Part shown: positions 13,801 to 22,174 of the stretch, piece by piece
Position numbering within the stretch: position 1 is the stretch's first letter
Layout of the letters: every line of letters starts with the position of its first letter
DNA from: a virus
IMG/VR virus record: IMGVR_UViG_3300031251_000016
Span: 1 to 64,000 of that record
Strand: one strand, 5' to 3'
Length of the DNA: 64,000 nt
The notes under the pieces: generated by a model
What the model saw: only the letters and a program-made list of their open reading frames with translations
Databases searched by the model: none
Told to the model about the DNA's origin: nothing
Made by a program: the position numbers and the translations under genes

Positions 13801-15401
13801 CGCAGCCGCTTCACCCCGGCGTCTCACGGACGCTGCCGATGCTCGCGGGCTACAAGCACCCTGCCGAGAAGCTCGCCAAGTACTCTCCGAATCAGTCGCG
13901 CGACAGCCACGGTCGCTTTGCACCGCAGGGGACGTCTGGCCTCGTGCAGACTCGCCGGCGCAAGCCGCGTGAAGTCGCGGGCGCCAAATGGGATGCGACG
14001 ACGCAGTCAGGCGTACGCTATGAGGCTGCCATTCGAGCGGTGAAGGGTGCGGCGCGCATCGGCGGCGCGGCTTTCGCGGCTGGCTACATCCCGGCGCTGC
14101 GCTTGGCAGTGAAACGAGGCGCCTTTACCGCGCTGCTCGGCGCTACGGGATCGGGAAGTGTCGCACTCTGGGCGGCGAAGCCTGCCGCAGTCGTCGTCGG
14201 TACGGCGGCGTCCTTGGTGCTGAGCGGCATCGCCGGCGAGGGCGTCCACGACATCTTCACGTCGGGCCACGCGCTGCTCGAGCAGGCCTGCGATGCGCTT
14301 GGCGTCCACCGCGCCTACGCCGACCGGGCGGTGACGCTTGTTCGGTCGATCTTCTACGGCACGCTCGACGAACTTGCCCCTGGACTGCGCGACATCGCAC
14401 GCGACATCGGCAAAGCGGCCGACGATCAGAAGCCGCTTCATCAGTTGCTTGAAATCTGGCGCGAGCACGGCGACGCGTCCGCGACCGCCTGGGCCGAGGG
14501 CTTCAAGAAAGAGATCGAGAAGTCGGACCTCGACGACGGAATGAAGGAGTTCTCGCGCAAGTTCGCCGACGGAACGCGCGAAATCTTCCTCAAGGCGCTC
14601 GCACAGGCCGAGCACGAGGTCGAGACGGGCAAGCATGAGAAGCTTGCCAAGGCCTCGGAAACGTGGCCCGAGGGCAAGGCGCCGAAGCCAAAGCACGCCC
14701 GCAACCTTCGATCGCTGTGGCAGGAGATTTTCAAGGCGGCGAGCAAAAAGGCCGCTGCGGCGCTTCGGGCGTCGTATACCGCGAAGCTCGCCAAGGGTGG
14801 TGACACCGTCGACGTCGACTTCTCCGACTACGAGGATCAAGTTACTGAAGCTCTGGCGGAGGCGGCGTCCGATGGCGGCGGCGCAGGCCTCAACGAGCTT
14901 TTCGACAAGTTCGGCGAGCCGGCGTCGGGGTCGATCCGGACGGCCGTCTTTGATGCGGCGCAGGAGCGCGCGCACACTTGGGCGGCCCAGCACGCCGCGG
15001 AGCTCGTCTCGCAAGTGAGCGATACGACGCGCGAGATGCTTCGCGACGTGATCGCGGACGGGCTGTCCGATGGGCTCACGATTCCTGAGATCGCCGACGA
15101 GATCGAAAGCGCCGCAGTGTTCTCCGACGAGCGCGCCGCGACGATCGCGCAGACCGAGGTCACGAACGCCAATTCGGCGGGCGCGCTCGAGGGCTACCGT
15201 GCGGCGCAGGATAGCGGCCTCAAGGTCAAGAAGGGCTGGCTTAACGGGGCCAATCCGTGCCCGGTCTGCCAGGAGAACGCCGCGGCCGGCTTTATTGAGC
15301 TCGACGACGAGTTTCCGAGCGGCGACATGGCTCCGGCAGCGCACCCTCACTGCCAGTGCTCAGTTACGTGCCAGGCGGTCGAGGACGATGGGGAGGCCTG
15401 A
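10884..15401 (+). CDS. portal - intein - NUDIX - MuF-like head morphogenesis fusion
   Basis: A 1505-codon frame. Residues 1-240 and 627 to about 850 are the portal (RLVIETRKDQVESIGW; after splicing YGF-SPVEQIILAVNIALRREI). Residues 241-626 are an intein. Residues about 860-990 are a NUDIX domain with a full box, GKVEPGEAPNEAAAREAAEE followed by AGV. A NQSRDSHGRFA motif and a hydrophobic Ala/Gly-rich stretch (about 1050-1130) follow. The last 90 residues match the Mu gpF minor head protein (IAQTEVTNANSAGALEGY, CPVCQENA, HPHCQCS). Portal and MuF are normally separate adjacent genes. The NUDIX insertion is unusual and may hydrolyse a nucleotide or be structural. Confidence 0.88.
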   Translation: MPDVKGGLVTPISSAMTRLVSGVRDSIRSVGTSNWFGPLQPLKPMAPDDVKGRQWNYPVGLNLNYVPRGESGTDDRSGVVSFEELRSLADNLPILRLVIETRKDQVESIGWMVKPKGVKGGKFSDAEKLNDPRIKQVTQFLASPDQRSGFATWMRQLLEEVFVTDALTIYPRMKRGGGLYSLDLIDGATVKSLIDATGRPPVPPDPAYQQILHGIPAADFSRDELLYLPRNRRVNRLYGFCFAPGTEILTREGWKQIDGLSSKDQLATRQPVTHEFQWQSPIALTSREFSGDLIRFSNSMGGAGSVDILVTPEHKMIVRNQRTGREQLMPAEDLAGKSTKACRWRIPLAADSWNGVRIVEKRFANEETLARNVEIRRLRQAGLTYREIAEKVDCAQMTAHDVASGRYAYDGRGAFKVDVLSGDNFCAFMGMYLSEGSTNKDRIVVVSQTKSQTAEKFKEKLTECFGLVEYDGRDFRVHRTRVAEYVGQFGKSYEKFVPEEIMNATSEQIEIFLDYLFDGDAHRSRSGQTLLYTTSARLADQVQELCQKIGKPASVTKLAPRGSVMTDGRVIEAENCRPQYRVSVNRRKFVRVLSSRVPYKGPVHCVSVPNKSVLVRRNGRAAWTSQSPVEQIILAVNIALRREIYTLNYYKEGTLPEAFGTLPKEWTQEQIGSFQAYFDALLTDNLADRRKLRFMPDGFKFEQVRQPPLKDAYDEWLARVVCYAFSVPPTPFVSQVNRATSDSLRVEASHEGLIPLKNWIKAVFDLAIQRYMGFSDLEFAWDDSDTTDPLQRAQADQIDIASRVKTVNEVRDERGLPPLPDDQADGAPPPTALDIANARGNAFGGKKPGDGEDDAEKLVKTAPFAAGICFLTPDRKALFLRRTGDDHGGEWCLPGGKVEPGEAPNEAAAREAAEEAGVRVNPDDLWQMFSTTTVSDSGPQFATFLHYVPGKQAVTLDEKESSDFLWASIDNPPQPLHPGVSRTLPMLAGYKHPAEKLAKYSPNQSRDSHGRFAPQGTSGLVQTRRRKPREVAGAKWDATTQSGVRYEAAIRAVKGAARIGGAAFAAGYIPALRLAVKRGAFTALLGATGSGSVALWAAKPAAVVVGTAASLVLSGIAGEGVHDIFTSGHALLEQACDALGVHRAYADRAVTLVRSIFYGTLDELAPGLRDIARDIGKAADDQKPLHQLLEIWREHGDASATAWAEGFKKEIEKSDLDDGMKEFSRKFADGTREIFLKALAQAEHEVETGKHEKLAKASETWPEGKAPKPKHARNLRSLWQEIFKAASKKAAAALRASYTAKLAKGGDTVDVDFSDYEDQVTEALAEAASDGGGAGLNELFDKFGEPASGSIRTAVFDAAQERAHTWAAQHAAELVSQVSDTTREMLRDVIADGLSDGLTIPEIADEIESAAVFSDERAATIAQTEVTNANSAGALEGYRAAQDSGLKVKKGWLNGANPCPVCQENAAAGFIELDDEFPSGDMAPAAHPHCQCSVTCQAVEDDGEA
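11604..12761 (+). other. intein 3 in the portal protein (LAGLIDADG type, C-terminal Gln)
   Basis: A 386-residue intein. Block A is CFAPGTEILTREGW, block B is VTPEHKMIV, and the two LAGLIDADG-like blocks are GMYLSEGS and LDYLFDGDAH. A helix-turn-helix-like LRQAGLTYREIAEKV lies between B and the first. Block F is VHCVSVPNKSVLVRRNG. The end is AAWTSQ followed by Ser. The last residue is Gln instead of Asn, and the penultimate residue is Ser instead of His, a non-canonical but known type. The endonuclease is in frame, unlike intein 1. Confidence 0.9.
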
Positions 15402-15403
15402 TA

Positions 15404-17014
15404 GTGCAGCCGGCAATTTCTAAAGAAGAGGCCGAGCGCACGCGCAAAGCGTTCGCCGCGGCAGGCGGAAACACCACGCAAGCGGCCAAGCGGCTAGGCA
15501 TTCCACGGGAGACGATGCAAAGCCGCGTGCGCAAGCTCGGGCTCAAGAGTTCCGCCAATCCCCAGCAGCCCAAACCCCAAGCCTCGACGCCCACGGTTCC
15601 GGCCGCGCCTGCGCAGACCCGCGTCGTCTTGCTCACTGCGGCGCAAGACGAGACGGGTCTGCTCGCCGGAGCGCTCCCCAACCTCAAGGCCTACGCCGCG
15701 CACCGGGGCGCCGACATCTTCCTCGGCGGCTTCACTTATCAGAAGGGCCTCTTCGAGGACCATGCCGTCCGCACTGGCGTCTTTCATCATTCGATCGTTC
15801 CGCATCTCAAGCCCGAGGTCGTCGAGCTCGCGCCGCGGCTGCTCTGGTATGGCGCCGCGAACATCCTGCCGACGGCCGCCGATCCGTTGTCGGGATGGGA
15901 CACGAACACGCGCGCTGCTTGGGCGATCTTCCCGCACGCCAAGATCGCGCTCAAGAGCGTGCCGGTCATGCCGGGTCGCCCGGGCAAGCAGATCATGACG
16001 ACCGGCGTCATTACGAAGCCCAATTACGTGCAGCGCAATGCCGGTCAGAAAGCCGAGTTTCACCACACGCCCGGCGCTGCGGTCGCGGAGATCAAGCCGG
16101 ACGGGACCTTTTTCGTTCGCCAGCTTTCCATGCTCTCGGACGGCAGCTTTCAGGACCTCGACGTCCTGGTGCGCGACGGCAAGGTCACGACGGGCGCGCC
16201 GGTTGAGGCAATTGTTTGGGGTGACGTGCATGTCGAAGTCCTCGACACCGGCATAGCGAAGCTTGCTTGGGGCTACGACCGGGCGACCGGTGTTTGCTCT
16301 GGCGGGTCCATGCTCGACACGCTGAAGCCACGCCTCCAATTCATCCACGACAGCTTCGACTTCAAGGCGCGCTCGCACCACACGCGCAATGATCCGCACG
16401 AGCGCGCCAAGCGCCTCGCCGAGGGATGTGATTCGGTCGAGGAGATGCTTCGGGAGACGGCGCGCTTCCTCGCCGCGACGCGCCGCCAGCGTACGGTCTC
16501 GGTGCATGTTGCGTCGAACCACAATTCGCACCTGGAGAAGTGGCTCAAGGATCCGGCCGGCGCCTTTGACGCGCGCAACGCGCGGGTTTGGCATCGGCTG
16601 AACCTCGCATGGCATGACGCGATCGACCGTGGCGACGAGGCCTTTCTCGGTCATGTCCACGCTTTGCAGAACGCGGGGCAGGACCTCGGCGACGTGATTT
16701 TCCTCGCCCCTGGCGAAAGCTTCCTCGTCTGCCAGGGCCGCGCGCCGGTCGAGTGCGGCTTGCACGGCGACACCGGGCCCCGCGGAGCGCGCGGCTCGCC
16801 GGCGAACCTGCACAAGATCGTCGAACGCGTCTGCTGCGGACACACGCACGAACCGCGCATTGTCGAGGGGGCCTACTATGCGGGGACGTGCTCGCGACTC
16901 GATCTTGACTACGCGAAGCGGGGGCCGACGGCTTGGCACCACGCGGCGGTCGTCATCTATCCAACAGGGAAGCGCGCCATAGTCACCATGCAGAACGGAG
17001 AATGGCGGGCTTAG
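15404..17014 (+). CDS. HTH-metallophosphoesterase fusion
   Basis: A 536-residue protein. The N-terminus (about 1-50) is a FIS-like helix-turn-helix (AAGGNTTQAAKRLGIPRETM...VRKLGL). After a Pro/Ala linker comes a calcineurin-like phosphoesterase with GDVHVE, SNHNSHLEKW (GNHD-like) and CGHTHEP. Proteins of this kind occur in morphogenesis regions of phages and recall T5 A1. The role may be DNA processing, entry or host DNA damage. GTG at 15404 follows GGGGAGG; it starts 2 bases after the MuF stop. Confidence 0.7.
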   Translation: MQPAISKEEAERTRKAFAAAGGNTTQAAKRLGIPRETMQSRVRKLGLKSSANPQQPKPQASTPTVPAAPAQTRVVLLTAAQDETGLLAGALPNLKAYAAHRGADIFLGGFTYQKGLFEDHAVRTGVFHHSIVPHLKPEVVELAPRLLWYGAANILPTAADPLSGWDTNTRAAWAIFPHAKIALKSVPVMPGRPGKQIMTTGVITKPNYVQRNAGQKAEFHHTPGAAVAEIKPDGTFFVRQLSMLSDGSFQDLDVLVRDGKVTTGAPVEAIVWGDVHVEVLDTGIAKLAWGYDRATGVCSGGSMLDTLKPRLQFIHDSFDFKARSHHTRNDPHERAKRLAEGCDSVEEMLRETARFLAATRRQRTVSVHVASNHNSHLEKWLKDPAGAFDARNARVWHRLNLAWHDAIDRGDEAFLGHVHALQNAGQDLGDVIFLAPGESFLVCQGRAPVECGLHGDTGPRGARGSPANLHKIVERVCCGHTHEPRIVEGAYYAGTCSRLDLDYAKRGPTAWHHAAVVIYPTGKRAIVTMQNGEWRA

Positions 17015-17019
17015 GAGGC

Positions 17020-17255
17020 TTGGTTAGGGCTGACGACGAGACTGAGTTCGACGAATCTGAGGCCTTCCTCGACAGCATCGCCGCACGCGTTGACGCCTGC
17101 GCGAGTGTCCTGGCCGAGATAAAGAGCGCGACGGACCCTCTGACGTCAAGGCCGCAGGGTTGAAAGTCATTGACGAGGCGTTGGCGACGTTTAGGAAGCG
17201 TTCGCGCGCCGACTTGCGTTCCTTCCCCGGAGGGAAGGGACCAAAGGCCAGTTAA
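17020..17255 (+). pseudogene. small hypothetical gene with an apparent frameshift
   Basis: The frame from TTG 17020 (FLDSIAARVDACASVLAEIK) ends in SRPQG at 17163. The frame one base back continues SDVKAAGLKVIDEAL to a stop at 17253-17255, homologous to the 73-residue protein at 10581 (CDAVKTAGLKMLEAI). A -1 shift near 17139 (CCTCT) would join them. A real deletion, a sequencing error or recoding are all possible. Confidence 0.4.
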
Positions 17256-17347
17256 GCTAACCCCGCGTTTTTGTTTCCTAAGTCAAGCTCGCGCGCGCTT
17301 TTCGCCTGTAGTAACTTCGCCGCTGACTACGCGCGAGGTTACAGTCA

Positions 17348-19309
17348 ATGGGCGACCTGAATCTCTTCATTCCGCTGACGAAGATCGACGCCGAAAAGCG
17401 CCTCGTCTACGGCGTCGCCACGGCCGAGACCCTCGACCGTTCGGGTGAAATTTGCGACTACGCTTCGACGAAGCCCTTTTACGAGAAGTGGTCGAGCGGC
17501 ATCGCCAAGGCGACGGGCGGCAAGTCGCTTGGCAACCTGCGCGCCATGCACGGCAAGATCGCCGCCGGCAAGCTCGTCGACATCGCTTTCAATGACGACG
17601 CGAAGCAGATCGAGGTCGCGGCGAAGGTCGTCGACGACGACGAGTGGAAGAAGGTCGAAGAGGGCGTCTACACCGGATTCTCGCACGGCGGACGCTACGT
17701 CAAGAAATGGACTGGGACCGATGGCGCCAAGCGCTATACGGCCGAGCCGTCCGAGCTTTCCCTCGTCGACTACCCTTGCGTTCCTGAAGCCGTGTTCGAG
17801 GTCGTTAAGGCCGATGGCGTCGAGACGCGTCATTTCGTCGCCAAGGCGGAAGTCGACGAGAAAACGCTGATCGAGCGCACCTGGAAGATCGGCAAAGAGC
17901 AGCACGTCAAGGACTGGGACACCGCCAAGGAGCTCGCCAAGGCGCAGCTCGTCGAGGAAGGCCTGCGCAAGGCCGAGATTGACGTTGGTGCGGTCGAAAC
18001 CCCGGTCGATACGGCGGACGACGCCGAGAAAAGTTTCAGCCCTGCGCAAGCGCGAGGCGCAGACGGCAAGTGGGTCTCCGGCGGCTCAACCGTTGCGTCG
18101 CGCGCAGCGGAGGCGGCGGGTAGGACTGCGGTGGCGGCGACTCGAAGGGCGTCAGCCATAGCAGCAGGGGCTAGCGCCGGCATCCACGAGGGTTTGAAAG
18201 CCGGAGATTCCGACACCGGAGTCGTGCGCGGCGCCATTAGCGGCGCCATTACCGCAGCTATTCCTGGCGCAGTTGTTGGGGCGGTTACCGGCGGCATTCC
18301 TGGGGCCATTACTGGCGCCGTGACGGAAGGCGCTATCGGAGCCCTTACTGGCGCCATCGCAGGCGGCTCCGTGGGCGCAATTACTGGGTCCGAGGACGCC
18401 GACGAAAAGACCAAGGACAAGAGGAAGTCCGAGAAGTGGGTCGACGGCGTCGAGCACAAGACTTTCTGGACCTGCGGTTGCGAGGGCCATGAGCACGTCA
18501 CCAAGCTCGAGGCGGTGGCCTGCGCCAAAGACCGCCTCGCCAAGGAGGCGGCTGCCGAGATGCCTGAGGTCAGCGCGGCGCGCGACGCGCTCGGCAAGCT
18601 GCAGGACGCGCTCGGCGTCGAGAAGAAGGCCGAGGAAGAGGCGCCGACTGCTGCGGCCAAGGAAGACCTCGAAAAGATGCTCGGCGAGGAAGTGTGGGAC
18701 GCCGCTGCGGCCATCCGCGCGGTCGACATGCTTTTCTCCATCCGCTCCAAAGAAGCCGCCGAGCCCGATAACGAAGCGGCGCAAGTCGCGTCGCTCGATC
18801 GCGCGATCGCCGGCGTCAAAGAATTCATCGCCTCCGAGATCATGGAGGACAACTCCGACGACGGTGACGGGCTCTTCGCAGCGGCGAAAGCGACGCTCAC
18901 CAAGATCGGTGCGCGCAACAGCGCGAAAGATTTGGCGGCTCTCCAGGCCATTCACGACCACTGCGCCGATCTGGGCGCGAAGTGCTCGGGGATGGAGGAC
19001 GACACCGCCAAGGCCGCGGAGACCGAGGGTCTCTCCAAGATCGCCGCGGAAAATGGGGTGCTCAAGTCCGAGCTTCAATCGGTCACGTCGCGAGTTGCGG
19101 AACTGACGAAAGCGGTCGAGGCGCTGCGGGAAATGCCCGCGCCCGCCAAGGCGGCCGTGTTCTCAGTCAGCAAGTCGGCGGACGGAGGGGCCGAGGGAGG
19201 GTCTGCGGAAGACGCTTACCTCAAGAAACTCGAATCCCTTCCCCCAGACCAGCGCGCGCAAGCGATCATGAAGCTAGCGCTTCGAGCCCCCGTGCCGGTC
19301 GTCCGATAA
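17348..19309 (+). CDS. XkdF-like prohead protease fused to scaffold-like tail
   Basis: A 653-residue protein. Residues 1-165 match the phage serine protease XkdF/prohead protease type, with candidate His in RAMHGK and Ser in GFSHGGRYVK, then SLVDYPCVPEAVFEVVK. About residue 230 has FSPAQARGADGKW, then a glycine-zipper stretch (residues 285-345, repeats of GAITGAV). The C-terminal 250 residues are helical and charged, as expected of a scaffold. It lies between the MuF block and the capsid protein, the usual place. The glycine-rich insert is unusual and similar in position to the hydrophobic part of the portal fusion. Confidence 0.75.
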   Translation: MGDLNLFIPLTKIDAEKRLVYGVATAETLDRSGEICDYASTKPFYEKWSSGIAKATGGKSLGNLRAMHGKIAAGKLVDIAFNDDAKQIEVAAKVVDDDEWKKVEEGVYTGFSHGGRYVKKWTGTDGAKRYTAEPSELSLVDYPCVPEAVFEVVKADGVETRHFVAKAEVDEKTLIERTWKIGKEQHVKDWDTAKELAKAQLVEEGLRKAEIDVGAVETPVDTADDAEKSFSPAQARGADGKWVSGGSTVASRAAEAAGRTAVAATRRASAIAAGASAGIHEGLKAGDSDTGVVRGAISGAITAAIPGAVVGAVTGGIPGAITGAVTEGAIGALTGAIAGGSVGAITGSEDADEKTKDKRKSEKWVDGVEHKTFWTCGCEGHEHVTKLEAVACAKDRLAKEAAAEMPEVSAARDALGKLQDALGVEKKAEEEAPTAAAKEDLEKMLGEEVWDAAAAIRAVDMLFSIRSKEAAEPDNEAAQVASLDRAIAGVKEFIASEIMEDNSDDGDGLFAAAKATLTKIGARNSAKDLAALQAIHDHCADLGAKCSGMEDDTAKAAETEGLSKIAAENGVLKSELQSVTSRVAELTKAVEALREMPAPAKAAVFSVSKSADGGAEGGSAEDAYLKKLESLPPDQRAQAIMKLALRAPVPVVR

Positions 19310-19327
19310 TCGAAAGGAGCGCACGTC

Positions 19328-20842
19328 ATGCGCGGCATCTCGGCTGAAACCATCCAGCTGGTGAAAGACGCCCTCGCCAACGGCAGGGACGAACTCGCCA
19401 AGAATATCTCGATCGCTACTGGCCTGACGGCTTACGACCTCCAGGCCCCCGCGAAGAACCTCTACCCGATCATCACGCCGATCCGGAACACGATCCCGCG
19501 CGTCAGGCGCCGTAACCCCGGCGACGCGGCGCATTGGAAGGTCATCACGTCGATCACGGGCTCCGGCTTCGACTCGATGGGCTGGGTTCCGGAAGGGCAG
19601 CGCGCCTCCAACATGACCTACTCCTCGAGCCCCGTCTCGAAGAGCTACGTCACGATCGGCGAGGAGGACTATCTGTCGTTCGAAGCGGAGGCCGCGGCCG
19701 AGGGCTTCGAAGACATCAACGCCACGGCGACGATGCGCCTCCTTCAGAAGCTCTTCACGAAGGAAGAGAAGGGCCTGATCGGCGGCAACGCGTCGCTTGC
19801 TCTCGGCACGACCCCGACTCCGTCGCTGTCGGCTTCGGGCACGGGCGCCACGCTTCCGGGTGCGACCTACTCCGTCATCGCGGTTGCGCTGACCTACGAG
19901 GGCTGGCGCGCTCAGTCCGTCTCCGCGGGCATCACTCAGTCGCTCACGGTGACCGGCCGCGACGGCCAGACCTTCACGCTGAACGGCGGTTCCGCGCAGA
20001 AGTCAGTGAACGCCACGCAAGCGGTCTCCTTGGGCCAGACGCTCTTTGCGAGCGTGACAGCCGTTGCGGGCGCCGTCGCCTACGCCTGGTATGTCGGCAC
20101 CGCGGGTAATGAGCGTCTGCAGGCGATCACGCCGCTCAACAGCATCGCGATCACGGCTCCGCTCAACAGCACGAACCAGCTCGCGACTGCGCTGACGGCG
20201 ACGGACAACAGCCGGAACCAGTCGCTCGCCTTCGACGGCCTGTTCACCTGGAACGCGCTGGGCGCGCCCAGCCAGGGCGGTCCCGCGCCCTACCTTGGCG
20301 TCCAGCCGACGGGGACGAGCGGAACCGGCACGCCCCTCACGGCGTCGGGCCGCGGCTCGGTTGTCGAGATCGACAACATGCTTCAGTCCATGTGGGACAA
20401 CGCGCGCATCTCGCCGAGCGTGATGTACGTGAACAGCCAGGAGCAGAAGAACATCACCAACAAGGTGCTGTCCAACGCCTCCGGTCCGCTGCTTCGCTAC
20501 AACTCGCCGGGTGACGGCAAGCAGCCCTACGCGATCACGGCAAACGGCGTCGTGACCTTCTACTACAACCCGTTCAGCGTGGACGGCGGCAGCGAAATCC
20601 CGATCAAGGTGCATCCGGACATCCCGCCCGGCACCGTCCTCGCTTGGGCCGAAGGGTTGCCCCCGTGGTTCCAGTCGAACGAGGTTCCGAACACCGTCGA
20701 GATCCTGACGCGGAGGGACTACTACCGGCTCGACTGGCCGCTGCGCACCCGCGCGCGTGAATTCGGCACCTACGCCGAGGAAGCGCTGGCCGTGTACTAC
20801 CCTGCGGCGATCGGCGTCATCACGAACATTGGTAACGGCTAA
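19328..20842 (+). CDS. major capsid protein
   Basis: A 504-residue protein directly after the protease, with the ribosome-binding site GAAAGGAG. The N-terminus (LYPIITPIRNTIPRVRRR) and C-terminus (RRDYYRLDWPLRTRAREFGTY) are typical of HK97-fold capsid proteins of this phage group. The centre (about 150-290) carries an Ala/Ser/Thr-rich insertion (SLSASGTGATLPGATYSVIA) that is probably an Ig-like surface domain. It assembles the icosahedral shell. A hairpin terminator follows. Confidence 0.82.
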   Translation: MRGISAETIQLVKDALANGRDELAKNISIATGLTAYDLQAPAKNLYPIITPIRNTIPRVRRRNPGDAAHWKVITSITGSGFDSMGWVPEGQRASNMTYSSSPVSKSYVTIGEEDYLSFEAEAAAEGFEDINATATMRLLQKLFTKEEKGLIGGNASLALGTTPTPSLSASGTGATLPGATYSVIAVALTYEGWRAQSVSAGITQSLTVTGRDGQTFTLNGGSAQKSVNATQAVSLGQTLFASVTAVAGAVAYAWYVGTAGNERLQAITPLNSIAITAPLNSTNQLATALTATDNSRNQSLAFDGLFTWNALGAPSQGGPAPYLGVQPTGTSGTGTPLTASGRGSVVEIDNMLQSMWDNARISPSVMYVNSQEQKNITNKVLSNASGPLLRYNSPGDGKQPYAITANGVVTFYYNPFSVDGGSEIPIKVHPDIPPGTVLAWAEGLPPWFQSNEVPNTVEILTRRDYYRLDWPLRTRAREFGTYAEEALAVYYPAAIGVITNIGNG

Positions 20843-20861
20843 AGCCGAAATCTGAAGCGGG

Positions 20862-20883
20862 AGGGCGGTCTCAGGGCCGCCCT
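20862..20883 (+). terminator. weak hairpin terminator after the capsid gene
   Basis: AGGGCGG / CCGCCCT (20862-20868 and 20877-20883) with an 8-base loop, followed by TCTCCCC. There is no strong T run, so termination is probably partial. Confidence 0.4.
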
Positions 20884-20921
20884 TCTCCCCTCGGCCGCCC
20901 AACCTCCTCAGGAGCAACTCC

Positions 20922-22073
20922 ATGTCCGCCACACTTCTCGCCCCCGCCGCGGGGCAGGTTTTCCAGACGCGCGTCGGCAACTACACCGCCGACGCGAACG
21001 GCATCATCGCCAACGTCCCCGTGGGCTTCGCCATCGCCGACCTCGTCGCTGATGGCTGTTCACTGCTCGCCTTCAATGCGATCGCCAACCCGCGCAACTT
21101 CGTTGACGGCGGCGATTTCACGACGAACCCCTGGCAGCGCAACATTCCGGGCCTGGCCTCGGGCGGCGTCATCGCATCGGCCATCACGAGCACGCCGACC
21201 TATTTCGCCGACCGCTTCTTTGCGGTGGGCGGCGCATCCTCGTCCATCCTAATGGCGAACGTCGCCGACACGACCATCCCGGGCTTCAGCAATTCGCTGC
21301 TGCTCACGCGCAGCGCCGCCAACGCCAACACGGCCCCGATCCTTTTCGGGCAAATCATCGAAACGGCCGATGCGATCCGCGCGCAGGGTCAGACGATGAC
21401 CCTGTCATTCTGGGCGCGCACGGCGGCGAACTACTCGGGCGGCGCGCTCACCGTGCAGCTCGTTTCGGGTACGGGCTCCAACCAGTCGGTCGCCAACTTG
21501 GTCGCCGGTTCGTGGACGGGCCAGGCCAACGCCGTAAACACCACGCAGGCTCTGACCGCCGGCATGACGCGGTATCAGTTCACGGGCGTTGTGCCCGCGG
21601 GCGCGACGCAGCTCGGCTTCCTGCTTTCCTGGACGCCCTCGGGCACCGCTGGCACAACGGACGGCATCTATCTGAATGGCTTCCAGCTCGAGGTCGGCAC
21701 GTCCGCCTCGGTCTTCGAGCACGAGGACGTGCAGATTATTCTCGAAGAGTGCCAGCGCTACGCGTGGGTCATTCCCGAGCCGGCCAACGGCGTCCTCGTC
21801 GGGGCGGGGACCACGCTCGGCGCGAACGTGCAGAACTTCTACATGGCGACACCGGTTCAGCTCCTGAAAGCCCCGACCGTCACCGTTGCGGCCGGCTCTT
21901 TCAAAGTGGCGGCGGGTGCGGCCTACGCTGCGGCCACCACGTTCGCGGCGGGTTCGACGCACACGGTCAACGCGATCAGCCTCACCGCGGCCAACACGGC
22001 GTCGGCGGGCGTCGGCGCGCTGCTCGGCGGCGGCGGCGGCTCGGGCTACATCGTCGCTTCGGCTGACTTCTAG
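20922..22073 (+). CDS. phage surface / head-fibre-like structural protein
   Basis: A 383-residue Ala/Thr/Gly-rich beta protein. After an N-terminal 50 residues comes NFVDGGDFTTNPWQRN, a jelly-roll carbohydrate-binding-like domain (YFADRFFAV ... MTLSFWARTAANYSGG) and LNGFQLEVGTSASVFEHED, then ECQRYAW. This NPWQRN ... FQLE.G..AS.FE module recurs in phage decoration and fibre proteins. It lies directly after the capsid, so a head-decoration role is likely. Ribosome-binding site CAGGAGC. Confidence 0.7.
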   Translation: MSATLLAPAAGQVFQTRVGNYTADANGIIANVPVGFAIADLVADGCSLLAFNAIANPRNFVDGGDFTTNPWQRNIPGLASGGVIASAITSTPTYFADRFFAVGGASSSILMANVADTTIPGFSNSLLLTRSAANANTAPILFGQIIETADAIRAQGQTMTLSFWARTAANYSGGALTVQLVSGTGSNQSVANLVAGSWTGQANAVNTTQALTAGMTRYQFTGVVPAGATQLGFLLSWTPSGTAGTTDGIYLNGFQLEVGTSASVFEHEDVQIILEECQRYAWVIPEPANGVLVGAGTTLGANVQNFYMATPVQLLKAPTVTVAAGSFKVAAGAAYAAATTFAAGSTHTVNAISLTAANTASAGVGALLGGGGGSGYIVASADF

Positions 22074-22074
22074 G

Positions 22075-22104
22075 TTGACTTCGAAGTCGCTCCGGCGCAT
22101 AAGG
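22075..22104 (+). promoter_or_regulatory. possible sigma-70-like promoter
   Basis: TTGACT at 22075-22080 and CATAAG/ATAAGG at 22098-22104 with a 17-18-base spacer. A strong terminator lies only about 40 bases downstream, so any transcript would be very short unless read through. Confidence 0.35.
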
Positions 22105-22145
22105 GGACGCGCGAGCGACATCGCGTTTTCATCCCATTCAGACTC

Positions 22146-22174
22146 AGGCGGCCTCCGGGCCGCCTTTCTTTTTG
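22146..22174 (+). terminator. rho-independent terminator
   Basis: A perfect 8-base stem, AGGCGGCC / GGCCGCCT, with the loop TCCG, followed by TTCTTTTT. One of the strongest terminators in the window; it ends the head-protein transcript. Confidence 0.8.

Noticed and set aside
14007-15350. Long minus-strand frame (447 codons) opposite the portal fusion
   Set aside because: The plus-strand frame has clear MuF motifs; the minus frame is a GC-rich shadow with no recognisable domain.
15494-16942. Long minus-strand frame (482 codons) opposite the phosphoesterase
   Set aside because: Shadow of a gene with clear phosphoesterase motifs; Arg/Val/Ala-rich composition only.
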